From Lachnospiraceae bacterium (GTDB lineage Bacteria; Bacillota; Clostridia; Lachnospirales; Lachnospiraceae), in assembly GCA_021770345.1 (NCBI GenBank), contig JAETRD010000014.1, forward strand, positions 1 to 64,000: a stretch of DNA of 64,000 bases, given 5' to 3'. The notes beneath the pieces were generated by a model. That model worked only from the letters and a program-made list of their open reading frames with translations. It did no database searches and was not told where the DNA came from. Made by a program: the position numbers and the translations under genes. Below, piece by piece: positions 37,046-45,838 of the stretch. Numbering within the stretch: position 1 is the first letter of the stretch; each line of letters opens with the position of its first letter.

Positions 37046-37516
37046 TCAGTGCTCCGTGTCCACAGACACAATGCTCGAATCGCCTTTTATGGCCTGCTCC
37101 ACCACCGCCTCCGCCAGTTTCTGAAACGAACCGTACGAGGAGGTTGCCCCGGCCAGCATATCAATCTCTTCCTCCCCCTGTCCTTCCAGCAGCTGTCCGG
37201 CATAGTATCGGGTGTATTCGTTGGGATAAGTCCCCATGGCGTGAAACATTGTCTGCATATAGGCGTTGTCCCAGCTCTTGATAAATCCGCTGGCATTCTC
37301 CGCATTATACTCAACGGAAACGATACTCCCGTCTTTTACCATGATTGTAATGTACTCTTTCCAGCCGTGGCTGTACTCCGCCGCCTGTGCGGTATAGTAG
37401 CCGTCACAAAGAGCCCGCTCGCCGCTGCCGTCGCTTCCGCAGGCCGTCAGAAATACCGCCGTCAGCAGGATAAGGCTCATACCTGATATCCGTTTCATAC
37501 CTGATGTCCGTTTCAT
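37046..37516 (-). CDS. FMN-binding-domain-like lipoprotein
   Basis: 156 residues. The leader contains a lipobox FLTAC, so the mature protein is anchored outside at Cys26. The leader begins MKRTSGMKRISGMS, an in-frame duplication of MKRxSGM that offers two start codons; the first is coupled by ATGA to the chemoreceptor before it and follows GGAGG. The rest has the FMN_bind pattern: GYYTAQAAEY, an ITIMVKDGSIVSVEYN hairpin, and LAGATSSYGSF, where the Thr/Ser site for covalent FMN lies in NqrC/RnfG. Function is not known; a redox or sensory partner to the receptors is conceivable. Confidence 0.78.
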   Translation of the reverse strand: MKRTSGMKRISGMSLILLTAVFLTACGSDGSGERALCDGYYTAQAAEYSHGWKEYITIMVKDGSIVSVEYNAENASGFIKSWDNAYMQTMFHAMGTYPNEYTRYYAGQLLEGQGEEEIDMLAGATSSYGSFQKLAEAVVEQAIKGDSSIVSVDTEH

Positions 37517-39540
37517 CTGCCTCCGTCCTCCTTTACGACAAATTTCTTCACCCGCAAGCGAAGCGCCTCCGCCTCCTTTGCCAGCAGCCCGCTGGACTGC
37601 TCCGTGCCGCCGGCGCTCTGCAAGTTTTTCTCCGCGATGACGGAAATCGTCTCAATCCGCTCCTCCATCATGACAATAGCGCTCTCCTGACTCTGAACCG
37701 CCGTCACCAGCTGGTCGGTAATGCCGCTGATCTGATCGGACACGGCGGAAATATCACGCAGAGAACCGACCGCCGAATCGGTCAGTTTCACGCCGTTCTG
37801 GATGACTGCCCTGGTATCGTTTACCATATCCGCGGCACTCTGCGCGGCCTCGCTGCTCCTCGCTGCGAGCTGCCGAACCTCATCGGCCACCACCGCAAAG
37901 CCTTTCCCGGCAGTTCCGGCCCGCGCCGCCTCGACAGACGCATTAATCGCGAGAATCCCCGTCTGGAAGGCGATATCCTCGATCGCCTTTGCAATCTGCG
38001 TGATTTTCTGTGCATTGTCACTGATGACATTCATCGCTTCCGAGAGAGCATTCATACGGGTATTTGCATCCTGAATGCACCGGGCGATCTCCTCCGTCTT
38101 CTCTCTGGTCCGGCCGCTGCTCTCCGCAACGCTGGCCAGGCGCTCTCTGACATGCGACACCTCATCCACCAGCTCCTCCGTGGACTGCGTCTGTTCCATT
38201 GACGCCTGATGCAGCTCTCCGGACTGACCGTTTAGTTCCTCGGACATCTCCGCCAGACGGCCGGCGGCGGCCTTAAAGCCCGTAATCGTCTCATTCATGG
38301 ACTGCAGAATCATGCGCAGACTCTCCCGGATCAGAGCGAAATCTCCCTTATATTCCACCTGAGGCACTGCCCGCAGATTCCCCTCGGCCACCTGCGTCAG
38401 TACATGTTCGATATCCGATATGTAGTGATTGACACTCTCCACCGTAGCGTTCAACGTCCCGGTGAGCAGTTCCAGCTCGTCCCCCGAGCGAACCCGAACC
38501 ACTTCCGTGTGCAGGTCACCGTCAGACAGTGCAAGCATCCGGTCTGTCACGCTCTTTACGGGCCGGGAGATGGAACGGGCCAGGCGCAGCACCAGCAGCA
38601 TACAAAACAGCAGCACCACAGCAGTCGCCGCCAGTACCGCCAGCATTGCGCCGTTGATATAGGAGCCATAGTCTTCCTTCGGAACCTGGATGACCAGAGA
38701 CCACTGTGTCCCGCGAACGGGAGAGAAAGCCGCCAGCATCGTCTGCCCGTCCACGGAAAACTCCGCGGCGCCGGTCTCGTCGCTGGTCACCCGGTCGACG
38801 GTTCCCTGATCTCCTCCGTTAATATCGACCATGGCACTCCCGGACAGCACCAGAGACTGATCCGGGTGCCCGATGACGGTGCCTGCCTGATTTACGATAT
38901 ACGCCATACCGTGCCTGCCCAGATTGATGCTGCCAATCACATCGTTTAAGGTATCGTATTTGTACACGCCCATCACATACAGGGCGGTCTCCCCGTTTTC
39001 CTTCACCGGCATCCCCATCGTAATCCCCAGCCGGTCCTGAAACTTCGTGGATGCGTCGGTAGTCAGATTGTCCGTCTCCCGAAGAAGCGCAAAAAATTCT
39101 CCGTCCAACTGCCCGGGTGCATCGGCGGTTCCCTGGATCAGCCGGCCATCCAGCCCATAAAGCCCGATCGTGTACAGTTCGTACGTCTCGGCTGCCTCGG
39201 TCAGTATCGCGTTCCGATTCGCCCGGAGCGTCCCGGCATTGACCGTTCCGGTCTCGGGGTCGGCGGCCGCCTCCGCACTCATGCGGGAATCTGCGGCGAT
39301 TGCCATCATACGATCCGCCAGCATATGGATATTGGCCTCCACGGTTTTAGCCGACTGCCGGGCCATCGGCTGTAAGCTGTCCAACAGAATGTTGTTGGCC
39401 AGTGACTGCATGGCGGCCCCCATGATCGCGCAGCACACAACCACCAGCATCAAAATGTTAAAGGTCGTATTTCTCAATATTCTGCCGTTAAGGCTCTTTT
39501 TCATCTTCCGGCTATAATCGTCCTTCTCTTTCCCAAACAC
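37513..39540 (-). CDS. Methyl-accepting chemotaxis protein, double-Cache type
   Basis: 675 residues. I prefer the GTG at 39540, six bases behind AGAGGAG, over the ATG at 39504 (no ribosome site). TM1 is near residues 20-45. A large outer domain (about 50-300) has double-Cache features: YTIGLYGLDGRLIQ, GITMGMPVKENGE, MAYIVNQAGTVIGHPD. TM2 at about 305-328, HAMP at 330-380, then the signalling domain with the tip GILAINASVEAARAG. Upstream and downstream genes are another chemoreceptor and an FMN-type lipoprotein, in one operon. Confidence 0.9.
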   Translation of the reverse strand: MFGKEKDDYSRKMKKSLNGRILRNTTFNILMLVVVCCAIMGAAMQSLANNILLDSLQPMARQSAKTVEANIHMLADRMMAIAADSRMSAEAAADPETGTVNAGTLRANRNAILTEAAETYELYTIGLYGLDGRLIQGTADAPGQLDGEFFALLRETDNLTTDASTKFQDRLGITMGMPVKENGETALYVMGVYKYDTLNDVIGSINLGRHGMAYIVNQAGTVIGHPDQSLVLSGSAMVDINGGDQGTVDRVTSDETGAAEFSVDGQTMLAAFSPVRGTQWSLVIQVPKEDYGSYINGAMLAVLAATAVVLLFCMLLVLRLARSISRPVKSVTDRMLALSDGDLHTEVVRVRSGDELELLTGTLNATVESVNHYISDIEHVLTQVAEGNLRAVPQVEYKGDFALIRESLRMILQSMNETITGFKAAAGRLAEMSEELNGQSGELHQASMEQTQSTEELVDEVSHVRERLASVAESSGRTREKTEEIARCIQDANTRMNALSEAMNVISDNAQKITQIAKAIEDIAFQTGILAINASVEAARAGTAGKGFAVVADEVRQLAARSSEAAQSAADMVNDTRAVIQNGVKLTDSAVGSLRDISAVSDQISGITDQLVTAVQSQESAIVMMEERIETISVIAEKNLQSAGGTEQSSGLLAKEAEALRLRVKKFVVKEDGGR

Positions 39541-39562
39541 GTCCTTCTCTCCTCTTTCGCTC

Positions 39563-41053
39563 TCACAGATATTTGTCAATCGCCTTTGCCGCTTCAAGCA
39601 GTTCCACCATCAATTCTCCCGCCTGCTTTGCCTTGCGGCTGGTGTCCGCTCCGAGTTCCGTCGCCTGCTGAGTGCTTGCGGTCACCTCCTCGCTGACCGC
39701 GGAAATATGATTGATACTGTCCACAATCACATTGTTGGATTCCAGGATTTCTTCTATCTTTTTATACATCCCCTGAACGTTGAAATGAAGCCCTTCCATA
39801 CGGCTGCCAATCTCACCGAACTGCGTGTTTGCATTTAAAATCAAATCACGTTCGTCACCCGATATCGTAATTACGTTATCCACCGTATTTTTTGCCATGT
39901 CCGCATTTTGTCTCAGCTCCGTCACGATTCCCTGAATCTTTTCCGTCAGTTTTCTCGTCTCGTCGGCAAGCGAACGAATCTCCTCAGCCACCACCGCAAA
40001 ACCTCTGCCGGCTTCACCGGCTCTCGCACTCTCGATCGAAGCATTCAGTGCCAGCAGATTTGTCTGGCTGGAAATGGAAAATATCTGTTCCGTAATCTGT
40101 TCCACTGCCACCGCATTGGAAATCAAACCGGTGACGGAAGAAACGACCTGCTCATTCGCTTCCCTCGTCTTCTGCGACTGTACCTGCAGACTGTCCACCG
40201 TCTGCTGTCCGTCCCTGACGGCCTGTTTGGAGCGTTCCGCCATCGCGAGCATCTCGTCGGACATCCGCTTCGTGTCCAGGATCATATTATGAATATTTTC
40301 GGTCATAACCGTCTGCTTTTCGATACTCTCCGCATTATTGCTGTTTCCCTCCGCAATATCGCCAAGCTCCGATACCGTGGAATCCACATACCGGCTCAGC
40401 TGATCGATATGCTCCGCAGCTTCGGTGGAATTGCGCTTTACGGATGCCGCAACCTCGAGCACCTCGTCCAAAAGCATTGTGCTTTTTTCTTTCTCCTGAC
40501 TGATGCTTGCAATTTTCTTTGCATTGTTATCATTGGAAATGCGCGTCGTCCCGCAGAGCACGATAAAGTACACGACCGTGGATGCGCCCTGCAGCAAAAG
40601 CGATGTACTGTTAATCGCCACCCCCGAATGCATGTGCCCGAGAACCGCAACGATATAAATAATATCCGCCACATTAATTGCACCGAATACCATTGCAATC
40701 CGAAAGATCAGTTTATAGTCATAATACAAAATATAGATCACCGTCAGGGGAAACACCATCAGAAATACAAGGTCATTCTGTGCGCCGAACACCGCCAGTC
40801 CATAGACGATTATGTATCCGATCATCGAAACATGCGGGAATGCCGCACTGTCCTTTTTTCGGAAATAAACGGCATAGCACGCGATCATGGATGCAACGAC
40901 CGACAGGTCGACTGCCAGCATGAAGCCCAGACTGATATTTCCCTGCGCATAATCTCCGATATAGCCAAAAAACAGAAACAGATCCATAACCGTGACAATC
41001 ACGAGCACAAAACGGTTTACTCTTACTTCCTTTTCAAAATGTTTTTCTGCCAT
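39563..41053 (-). CDS. Methyl-accepting protein with a multi-helix membrane sensor
   Basis: 496 residues from the ATG behind GGGGAGG. The N-terminal 180 residues are about six membrane helices with very short loops, not an outer domain, so the signal is probably membrane-borne or internal. A coiled region and the MCP signalling domain follow, tip [20 protein letters not shown]. There is no typical HAMP. It is the first gene of the three-gene operon and precedes the next receptor by 22 bases. Confidence 0.9.
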   Translation of the reverse strand: MAEKHFEKEVRVNRFVLVIVTVMDLFLFFGYIGDYAQGNISLGFMLAVDLSVVASMIACYAVYFRKKDSAAFPHVSMIGYIIVYGLAVFGAQNDLVFLMVFPLTVIYILYYDYKLIFRIAMVFGAINVADIIYIVAVLGHMHSGVAINSTSLLLQGASTVVYFIVLCGTTRISNDNNAKKIASISQEKEKSTMLLDEVLEVAASVKRNSTEAAEHIDQLSRYVDSTVSELGDIAEGNSNNAESIEKQTVMTENIHNMILDTKRMSDEMLAMAERSKQAVRDGQQTVDSLQVQSQKTREANEQVVSSVTGLISNAVAVEQITEQIFSISSQTNLLALNASIESARAGEAGRGFAVVAEEIRSLADETRKLTEKIQGIVTELRQNADMAKNTVDNVITISGDERDLILNANTQFGEIGSRMEGLHFNVQGMYKKIEEILESNNVIVDSINHISAVSEEVTASTQQATELGADTSRKAKQAGELMVELLEAAKAIDKYL

Positions 41054-41123
41054 CAGAATCCTCCCCATCAATCACATGTATTTGTTCTACTTAACAACAA
41101 TATAAAAGACTCGGAAAATGCAT

Positions 41124-41160
41124 AAAAAAACGGAACCTCTTAATAGAAATAAAAGATTCC
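41124..41160 (-). terminator. Terminator downstream of tRNA-Thr
   Basis: Reverse strand: GGAATCTTTTA pairs with TTAAGAGGTTCC (G-U pairs included; stem 41132-41160) and runs into seven T (41130-41124). It ends the tRNA transcript, or controls read-through into the chemoreceptor operon that begins 71 bases on. Confidence 0.65.
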
Positions 41161-41200
41161 CCCGGCGAATGACATTATAAAAGTACGATTATCCAAAAAA

Positions 41201-41272
41201 GCTGATGACGGGAATCGAACCCGTGACCTCCGCCTTACCAAGGCGACGCTCTACCGACTGAGCCACATCAGC
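41201..41272 (-). tRNA. tRNA-Thr (anticodon GGT)
   Basis: 72 bases on the reverse strand fold as a full cloverleaf: acceptor stem GCTGATG/CATCAGC, D arm GCTC/GAGC, anticodon arm TCGCC/GGCGG with loop TTGGTAA (anticodon GGT at 41239-41237), T arm ACGGG-TTCGATT-CCCGT. The CCA end is not encoded; six T follow directly. Confidence 0.96.
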
Positions 41273-41302
41273 ATCTGTGCAGGCTGTCCTGACACCTGTA
41301 CT

Positions 41303-41331
41303 AATATACTATACAGGTCACTTTTTGTCAA
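41303..41331 (-). promoter_or_regulatory. Promoter of tRNA-Thr with an overlapping inverted repeat
   Basis: Reverse strand TTGACA (41331-41326, consensus) and TATATT (41308-41303), spacing 17. An inverted repeat ACCTGTA/TACAGGT (about 41294-41318) encloses the -10 box. Confidence 0.8.
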
Positions 41332-41434
41332 GATACATTTTTGATTTTTCTTTTTGGCAACGCTTTCAAAACTTCATTTACCATATTTCCAATACCGATA
41401 TTTCATTCTCCACAACTGCACGGCAAAACGATTC

Positions 41435-41977
41435 TCACAACAAGGATAAAACCTGCGAAACCATACTAACCAGTGGATACACAACGCCCACTCCACATAA
41501 AAGCACTGCCCAACGCTTGTCGCGTTTTTGTACAATGGGAACATAAAACAACCTGGGGTCTTTCGGATTATAATATAAATCTACCTGCTGTCCTTTGCTT
41601 ACGCAGCTGCTGCTGTATCCGGTCGGATATTTAACCTGATATTTCTTTTCCCCAATCTGAAATTCATATATAGGGAAATAAGTTCTTCTGTTTCCGCCTG
41701 CAAATGCGAGTGTACTTTCCATGGATATAACAGTTGCCTTCGTGCATACGTTAGCATGTCTGCGTTCTTTCAACAAACGGTGAAACATACCCATTCCTAC
41801 AGCAAAGAAAATTAACGGAACAACTGCAAATCCTGCTCCAGCTATACGTTTCTCGGCTTCCAACCCAGGATAACATACCATAATTCCGGCAAACACAAAG
41901 CATAGCAATGGCCAGAAAACCACAAAAAAGCGCCACCTTTTGATTGCAAAATCATGCAAGGCTCTTTCCGTATTCAC
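41435..41977 (-). CDS. DUF3592-like membrane protein (copy 2)
   Basis: 180 residues, GTG start behind GGAGGTGG. Same plan as the gene at 4499-5017: two N-terminal helices (FFVVFWPLLCFVFAGI), a beta-rich middle with YEFQIGEKKYQVKY and VSKGQQVDLYYNPKDP, and two C-terminal helices. By eye roughly half of the residues agree between the copies over their whole length, so they are true paralogues. Role unknown. No gene is coupled to it. Confidence 0.75.
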   Translation of the reverse strand: MNTERALHDFAIKRWRFFVVFWPLLCFVFAGIMVCYPGLEAEKRIAGAGFAVVPLIFFAVGMGMFHRLLKERRHANVCTKATVISMESTLAFAGGNRRTYFPIYEFQIGEKKYQVKYPTGYSSSCVSKGQQVDLYYNPKDPRLFYVPIVQKRDKRWAVLLCGVGVVYPLVSMVSQVLSLL

Positions 41978-42189
41978 ATTTGTCCACCTCCAAATCCTGA
42001 TTTACGCTTCTCATTATACAAGGTATTCCACGAAAAATCATCTTTCATTTTCTTAAAATTCTTTCAGCGCAAACAACATGTTCTTTTATACGGAAAAGAC
42101 TAGCCGCTCATCCGGGTAACTGTTATAATAATGTTTTCAGACAATCCGCCCTCTGTCCGCTGAGGGTGTAATTTCACGGGAGAAACGAT

Positions 42190-42582
42190 ATGGAAACGAT
42201 TTGGAACAAAATGTACCAGGCTGCAGAAGACGTGCAAAAGCCCAGAAAAATATCCGACTGCATAGAAGCCGGCGGCGTTGCAGCCGCAGTGCTGTCCTCC
42301 TCCGGCAAAATCTACACCGGCGTCTGCGTCGACACCTGCTGTACGCTCGGAATCTGTGCCGAACGAAACGCCGTATTTCAAATGATAACAAACGGCGAAT
42401 CCGAAATTAAAAAAGTGCTCGCCGTCATGCCAGACGGGAAATGCGGCGCTCCGTGCGGCGCCTGCCGGGAGCTGATGGCTCAGCTGATGCCGGAGCATTA
42501 TCGGGAAATCGAAATACTTCTTGATTATGACACGGAAAAAATCGCGACGCTCGGAGCGCTTACCCCCGAATGGTGGATATAA
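42190..42582 (+). CDS. Cytidine-deaminase-like zinc enzyme
   Basis: 130 residues, GGGAG ribosome site. The zinc site is Cys56, Cys89 and Cys92 with the catalytic Glu58 (ICAERN and PCGACRE). This is the short deaminase type that includes cytidine and blasticidin-S deaminases; length fits either. Several extra Cys residues (Cys46, Cys50, Cys51, Cys85) lie around the site. A TATAAT at 42124-42129 is a possible -10 box. Confidence 0.85.
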   Translation: METIWNKMYQAAEDVQKPRKISDCIEAGGVAAAVLSSSGKIYTGVCVDTCCTLGICAERNAVFQMITNGESEIKKVLAVMPDGKCGAPCGACRELMAQLMPEHYREIEILLDYDTEKIATLGALTPEWWI

Positions 42583-42644
42583 AAATAACTATCTGCCGGT
42601 CGCGGGTCCGCCGCATCGACACTTACGCCGCATACCTGTAATTC

Positions 42645-43754
42645 TCACTGCGGCGGATGACACGCTCCGCAGGGCTCTAATCCCCGCTCCTTCGCCTCCG
42701 CAAGCGTCACTTCGCGATCGCTCTGTCCGAGATACCGGCAACCCGCCGCATGGTATTTGGAGCCGCTGTCCGTGATATGTACCACATCCTCCGCCGCGCT
42801 CTGCGGCGCCGCCCCGCCGCGCTCCCCTGCCTTCCAGCTGTCCGACGGCGAACAGCTCCAGGTTATTTCGATTCCGTCCGAGACCGCCACGATCGTTCCC
42901 TGCTCGTCCGTGCGGAAAACCGACACTCCGGCGCTCCGCAGTTCATTTAGCACCTGCGCATCCGGGTGTCCGTAACTGTTGTCCTCCCCCACGCTGATAA
43001 CCGCCCAGTCCGGCGCAACCGCCTCAAGAAACGCCTCGCTTGTGCCCGTGTCGCTTCCGTGATGGGCAACCTTATACACATCTGCGGACAGATCGATCCC
43101 ATTTGCAAGCATATCCTTCTCGGCATCCTCCCCCGCATCCCCGGTAAAGAGAAAGCGGTTTTCTCCGTTCTGCACCAAAACTCCCACAGACCAGTCATTT
43201 TTGTCATTGCCGTAGTCTCTATTCGGCGCTACGATCGTAAATTCCGCATCCCCCAGCGCATACGTCTGTCCCACCACCGGACGGGTTACGGCATAATCTT
43301 TCTCGCTCATGGCTGCCAGCACATCCTCATACGTCTTCGTATCGCTGTCTATATCCGGCAGAATCACGGTTTCACAGTCAAATTTATACAGTACGACGTC
43401 AAGCCCGCCGATGTGGTCCGCATCCGGGTGCGTCCCGATCACATAATCAAGGTTTTCAACCGCCTGACTCCTCAGATAACTCTGCACCAAAGTGCCCTTG
43501 TCATTATCTCCGGCGTCGATCAGCATCGCATGCCCGCCGCACAGAATCAGCGTCGCATCCCCCTGTCCGACATCAATAAAATGAACCTCCAGGTCGGAGG
43601 AATCCTGTTTTTTCTCTGCGCTCCGCACCTCCTGCGCCTTCTCCGCCGTGCCCAGGGCCTCCCCCGGCGCCTGTTTGCACCCTGCGGACAGACACAGCAG
43701 AAGAGCAAGCGCCGCCCAGGCTATGTATCGTTTCTGTCTGTTATTTCCGTTCAT
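42645..43754 (-). CDS. ComEC-like metallo-beta-lactamase-fold lipoprotein
   Basis: 369 residues. Signal peptide with lipobox LSAGC (Cys26), so anchored outside. The domain at about 55-290 has the ComEC/Rec2-type hydrolase motifs: VHFIDVGQGDATLI, THPDADHIGG, LFTGDAGEDAE, and VAHHGSDTGTS. The C-terminal 45 residues, YHAAGCRYLGQSD...LEPCGACHPP, look like the small metal-binding Ada-type extension often attached to secreted nuclease domains. Inference: an external hydrolase, perhaps acting on nucleic acid or nucleotides. Confidence 0.87.
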   Translation of the reverse strand: MNGNNRQKRYIAWAALALLLCLSAGCKQAPGEALGTAEKAQEVRSAEKKQDSSDLEVHFIDVGQGDATLILCGGHAMLIDAGDNDKGTLVQSYLRSQAVENLDYVIGTHPDADHIGGLDVVLYKFDCETVILPDIDSDTKTYEDVLAAMSEKDYAVTRPVVGQTYALGDAEFTIVAPNRDYGNDKNDWSVGVLVQNGENRFLFTGDAGEDAEKDMLANGIDLSADVYKVAHHGSDTGTSEAFLEAVAPDWAVISVGEDNSYGHPDAQVLNELRSAGVSVFRTDEQGTIVAVSDGIEITWSCSPSDSWKAGERGGAAPQSAAEDVVHITDSGSKYHAAGCRYLGQSDREVTLAEAKERGLEPCGACHPPQ

Positions 43755-43852
43755 TCTCCGTTCCTCCCGTCAAATTCCTGCACGCTGACACAGAAGGTGC
43801 GCCAAAATCCCTCCGGGACTCCGGCACACCCTCTTTCCGGCCATTCTCTCCT

Positions 43853-45004
43853 TTACTGCATACGATTCATAATCTTAATGTGTGACTTAAACAGAGAATA
43901 ATATTTCATTCCCTTGTCCTTCCCATAATGCCCGGTCAAAGCGGCACGCAGAGAATTCAAATTCTTCCTCTTATCCGCTGCCCGATAGAGAAATCCTGCG
44001 AAATCCTGCGGTTCTTCCTTCGCATATTCACTCTGAGAAAAGACGATATGACAGTAGATACCAAACTTTTCTCTCTGGCTGCTCTTCGGAATCTCCTCAC
44101 GGTATGCGCTGTATTCGGGATCCGTCTTTACTTTCTGGTAAAGCGCTTTCCCCTTCTCCTTGCCGAAAAAAATAACCAGCGCATTGTGAAAATCCGCAAG
44201 ATATTCTTTTCCGATACAGCTCAGCAGCTCCTTTACGATGCGCTCGGTTTCCTCCGCCTCGGACGGTGCGCCCGCCTTTTCCGCCTTTTTCTGCGTCTTC
44301 GATTTCTTCTCCGGCACGGCGGTTTCCTCCGCCTCGACCTTTTTCTCCGGTATCGCGGTTTCCTCCGGACGCACGACCTCTTTCTCCGCTTCGGCCTTCA
44401 CCTGCCGCCCGGTCTCTTTTTCCGCTTCCGACTTTTCCTGCCGCCCGGCCTCTTTTTCCGCTTCCGGTTTCTCCGGCAAAACGGTTTCCTCCGCTTCGGC
44501 CTCTTTCACCGCCAAAACGGTTTCCTCCGCCCCGGCCTTCCCCTCCGGCATCACGGTTTCCTCCGCCCCGGCCTTCTTCTCCGGCATCACGGTTTCCTCC
44601 GGACGCACGGCCGCATCCGCCTGCTGCCGGCTGCTGCGCAAAATACGATAGCACTCTTTTCCGCTCAGTCGGCGAACCGGCATATCCTTTTCATTCCAAT
44701 ACCGCACTGCCGCATCAAATCCGGTATCATTTGACACAATCACATATTCACAGTCCGGCTCCCGGCACAGACGGTAGCCCAGCTCCGTCACTAACTGGAA
44801 ATCCAGCGCATTACTCCCCTCAAAACACTTAATAAAAACCGCTTCTCTGTCCGTCTCCTTCAGCTTCCGCACATTTTCGTAATTCATGTGCGGGCTGCGC
44901 TGCGTGTAAAACACGACAATCTCTTCCTCCGCTTTCGCCGCAGCCAAAAGCGGAACCCATACATCCCCTACATTCTCGCTGTCAACCAAATATACTTTCT
45001 TCAT
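43853..45004 (-). CDS. PIN/NYN-like protein with long Glu/Lys repeat linker
   Basis: 383 residues. Residues 1-120 form a PIN-like domain: KKVYLVDSENVGDVW (acidic Asp-Glu pair at the strand end), ALDFQLVTELG (Asp) and VIVSNDTGFD (Asp), the three-acid pattern of PIN/NYN nucleases. Residues 125-255 are a degenerate repeat (EETVMPEKKAGA and variants), rich in Glu, Lys, Pro and Ala, probably an extended tether. The C-terminal 120 residues are helical with several FxGKEKG/HYGKDKG motifs. No strong ribosome site before the ATG. The N-terminal family is widespread in Lachnospiraceae; RNA is the likely target. Confidence 0.75.
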   Translation of the reverse strand: MKKVYLVDSENVGDVWVPLLAAAKAEEEIVVFYTQRSPHMNYENVRKLKETDREAVFIKCFEGSNALDFQLVTELGYRLCREPDCEYVIVSNDTGFDAAVRYWNEKDMPVRRLSGKECYRILRSSRQQADAAVRPEETVMPEKKAGAEETVMPEGKAGAEETVLAVKEAEAEETVLPEKPEAEKEAGRQEKSEAEKETGRQVKAEAEKEVVRPEETAIPEKKVEAEETAVPEKKSKTQKKAEKAGAPSEAEETERIVKELLSCIGKEYLADFHNALVIFFGKEKGKALYQKVKTDPEYSAYREEIPKSSQREKFGIYCHIVFSQSEYAKEEPQDFAGFLYRAADKRKNLNSLRAALTGHYGKDKGMKYYSLFKSHIKIMNRMQ

Positions 45005-45078
45005 CTAATCTTTTGAATGACCGGAACGGTATTATTATAACACACTTTTGCGGAATACAGACATTTTTTTGAACCGTC

Positions 45079-45810
45079 TTACCAGCCCAGCTCCGTCAGC
45101 CACCGGTTCACTCGTTCCTCCCGCTGCCGCTCCGTCCCCTGAACCAATTTCCCAAGCGCAAGCTCTCCGCAGATACGGCCGTCCGAAAGATACAAAATCC
45201 GATCACAGCAGCAGGCAACCCTGCAGTCGTGCGAAACCATCAAAATCCCGGTACCCGCGCGGTTAATCTTTATAAGCTCCGCCAGAACCTCCGCGGCGGC
45301 GCTCTGATTCAGAGCGCCCGTCGGCTCGTCAGCAAACAGGATCTGCGGCTCATTCATCATACTCCTGCAGATGCATGCACGCTGCAGCTGCCCTCCCGAA
45401 ACCTGTGTGATTCTCCGTTTTTCCAGACCAGAGATACCAAGCTTTCGCATCAGCCGCTCCGCCTTTTCCGTCAGTTCGGCCTCTGACCTTTTGCGGTCAG
45501 CCCATACCGCCGGCAGCAAAATATTGTCCAGAATATTCAAATTGGCCATCATGTTCATCTGCTGGAACACAAATCCCATACGGTGCAGGCGCAGCTTCGC
45601 CTTTTCGTCCTCCGTCAGCCCGGTAATCTCCGTATCCTTAAGCCATATCTTACCGCCGGACGGACAGTCCATACCGGCCGCATGATATAAAAGCGTGGAC
45701 TTCCCGGAACCCGAGGGGCCCATGACCGCCAGCATTTCCCCCTCCGCCATCTCAAAGGAGACCTCATGAAGAATCGAATCTTTACTCAGTTTTTCCACTC
45801 TAAGCAGCAC
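45079..45810 (-). CDS. ABC transporter ATP-binding protein (MacB/BceA type)
   Basis: 243 residues, GTG start. Walker A GPSGSGKST, Q-loop VFQQMNM, signature VSGGQLQRACICRSM, Walker B ILFADEPTGALN and the H-loop VSHD are all present. The FADEPTGALN pattern is that of ATPases that serve FtsX-type permeases. It follows the large permease gene by 28 bases and ends the XRE-permease-ATPase operon. Confidence 0.93.
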   Translation of the reverse strand: MLLRVEKLSKDSILHEVSFEMAEGEMLAVMGPSGSGKSTLLYHAAGMDCPSGGKIWLKDTEITGLTEDEKAKLRLHRMGFVFQQMNMMANLNILDNILLPAVWADRKRSEAELTEKAERLMRKLGISGLEKRRITQVSGGQLQRACICRSMMNEPQILFADEPTGALNQSAAAEVLAELIKINRAGTGILMVSHDCRVACCCDRILYLSDGRICGELALGKLVQGTERQREERVNRWLTELGW

Positions 45811-45838
45811 GTTCGTTTCCCTCCCTGTGCATTCTCAT

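Noticed and set aside
36890-37486. Forward 198-codon frame over the FMN-type lipoprotein gene
   Set aside because: The reverse frame has a lipobox, a coupled start and a domain match; the forward frame has none.
41054-41123. c-di-GMP riboswitch before the chemoreceptor operon
   Set aside because: I looked for a GEMM-like core and saw none; only a terminator and A+T-rich leader are present.
39908-41125. Forward open frame of 405 codons opposite a chemoreceptor gene
   Set aside because: The reverse strand encodes an unmistakable MCP; the forward frame has the composition of an antisense shadow.
44097-44832. Several overlapping frames in the PIN/NYN repeat region (Gly/Arg-rich and Phe/Leu/Arg-rich)
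   Set aside because: Repeats leave all frames open; only the frame of the 383-residue protein joins recognisable domains on both sides.
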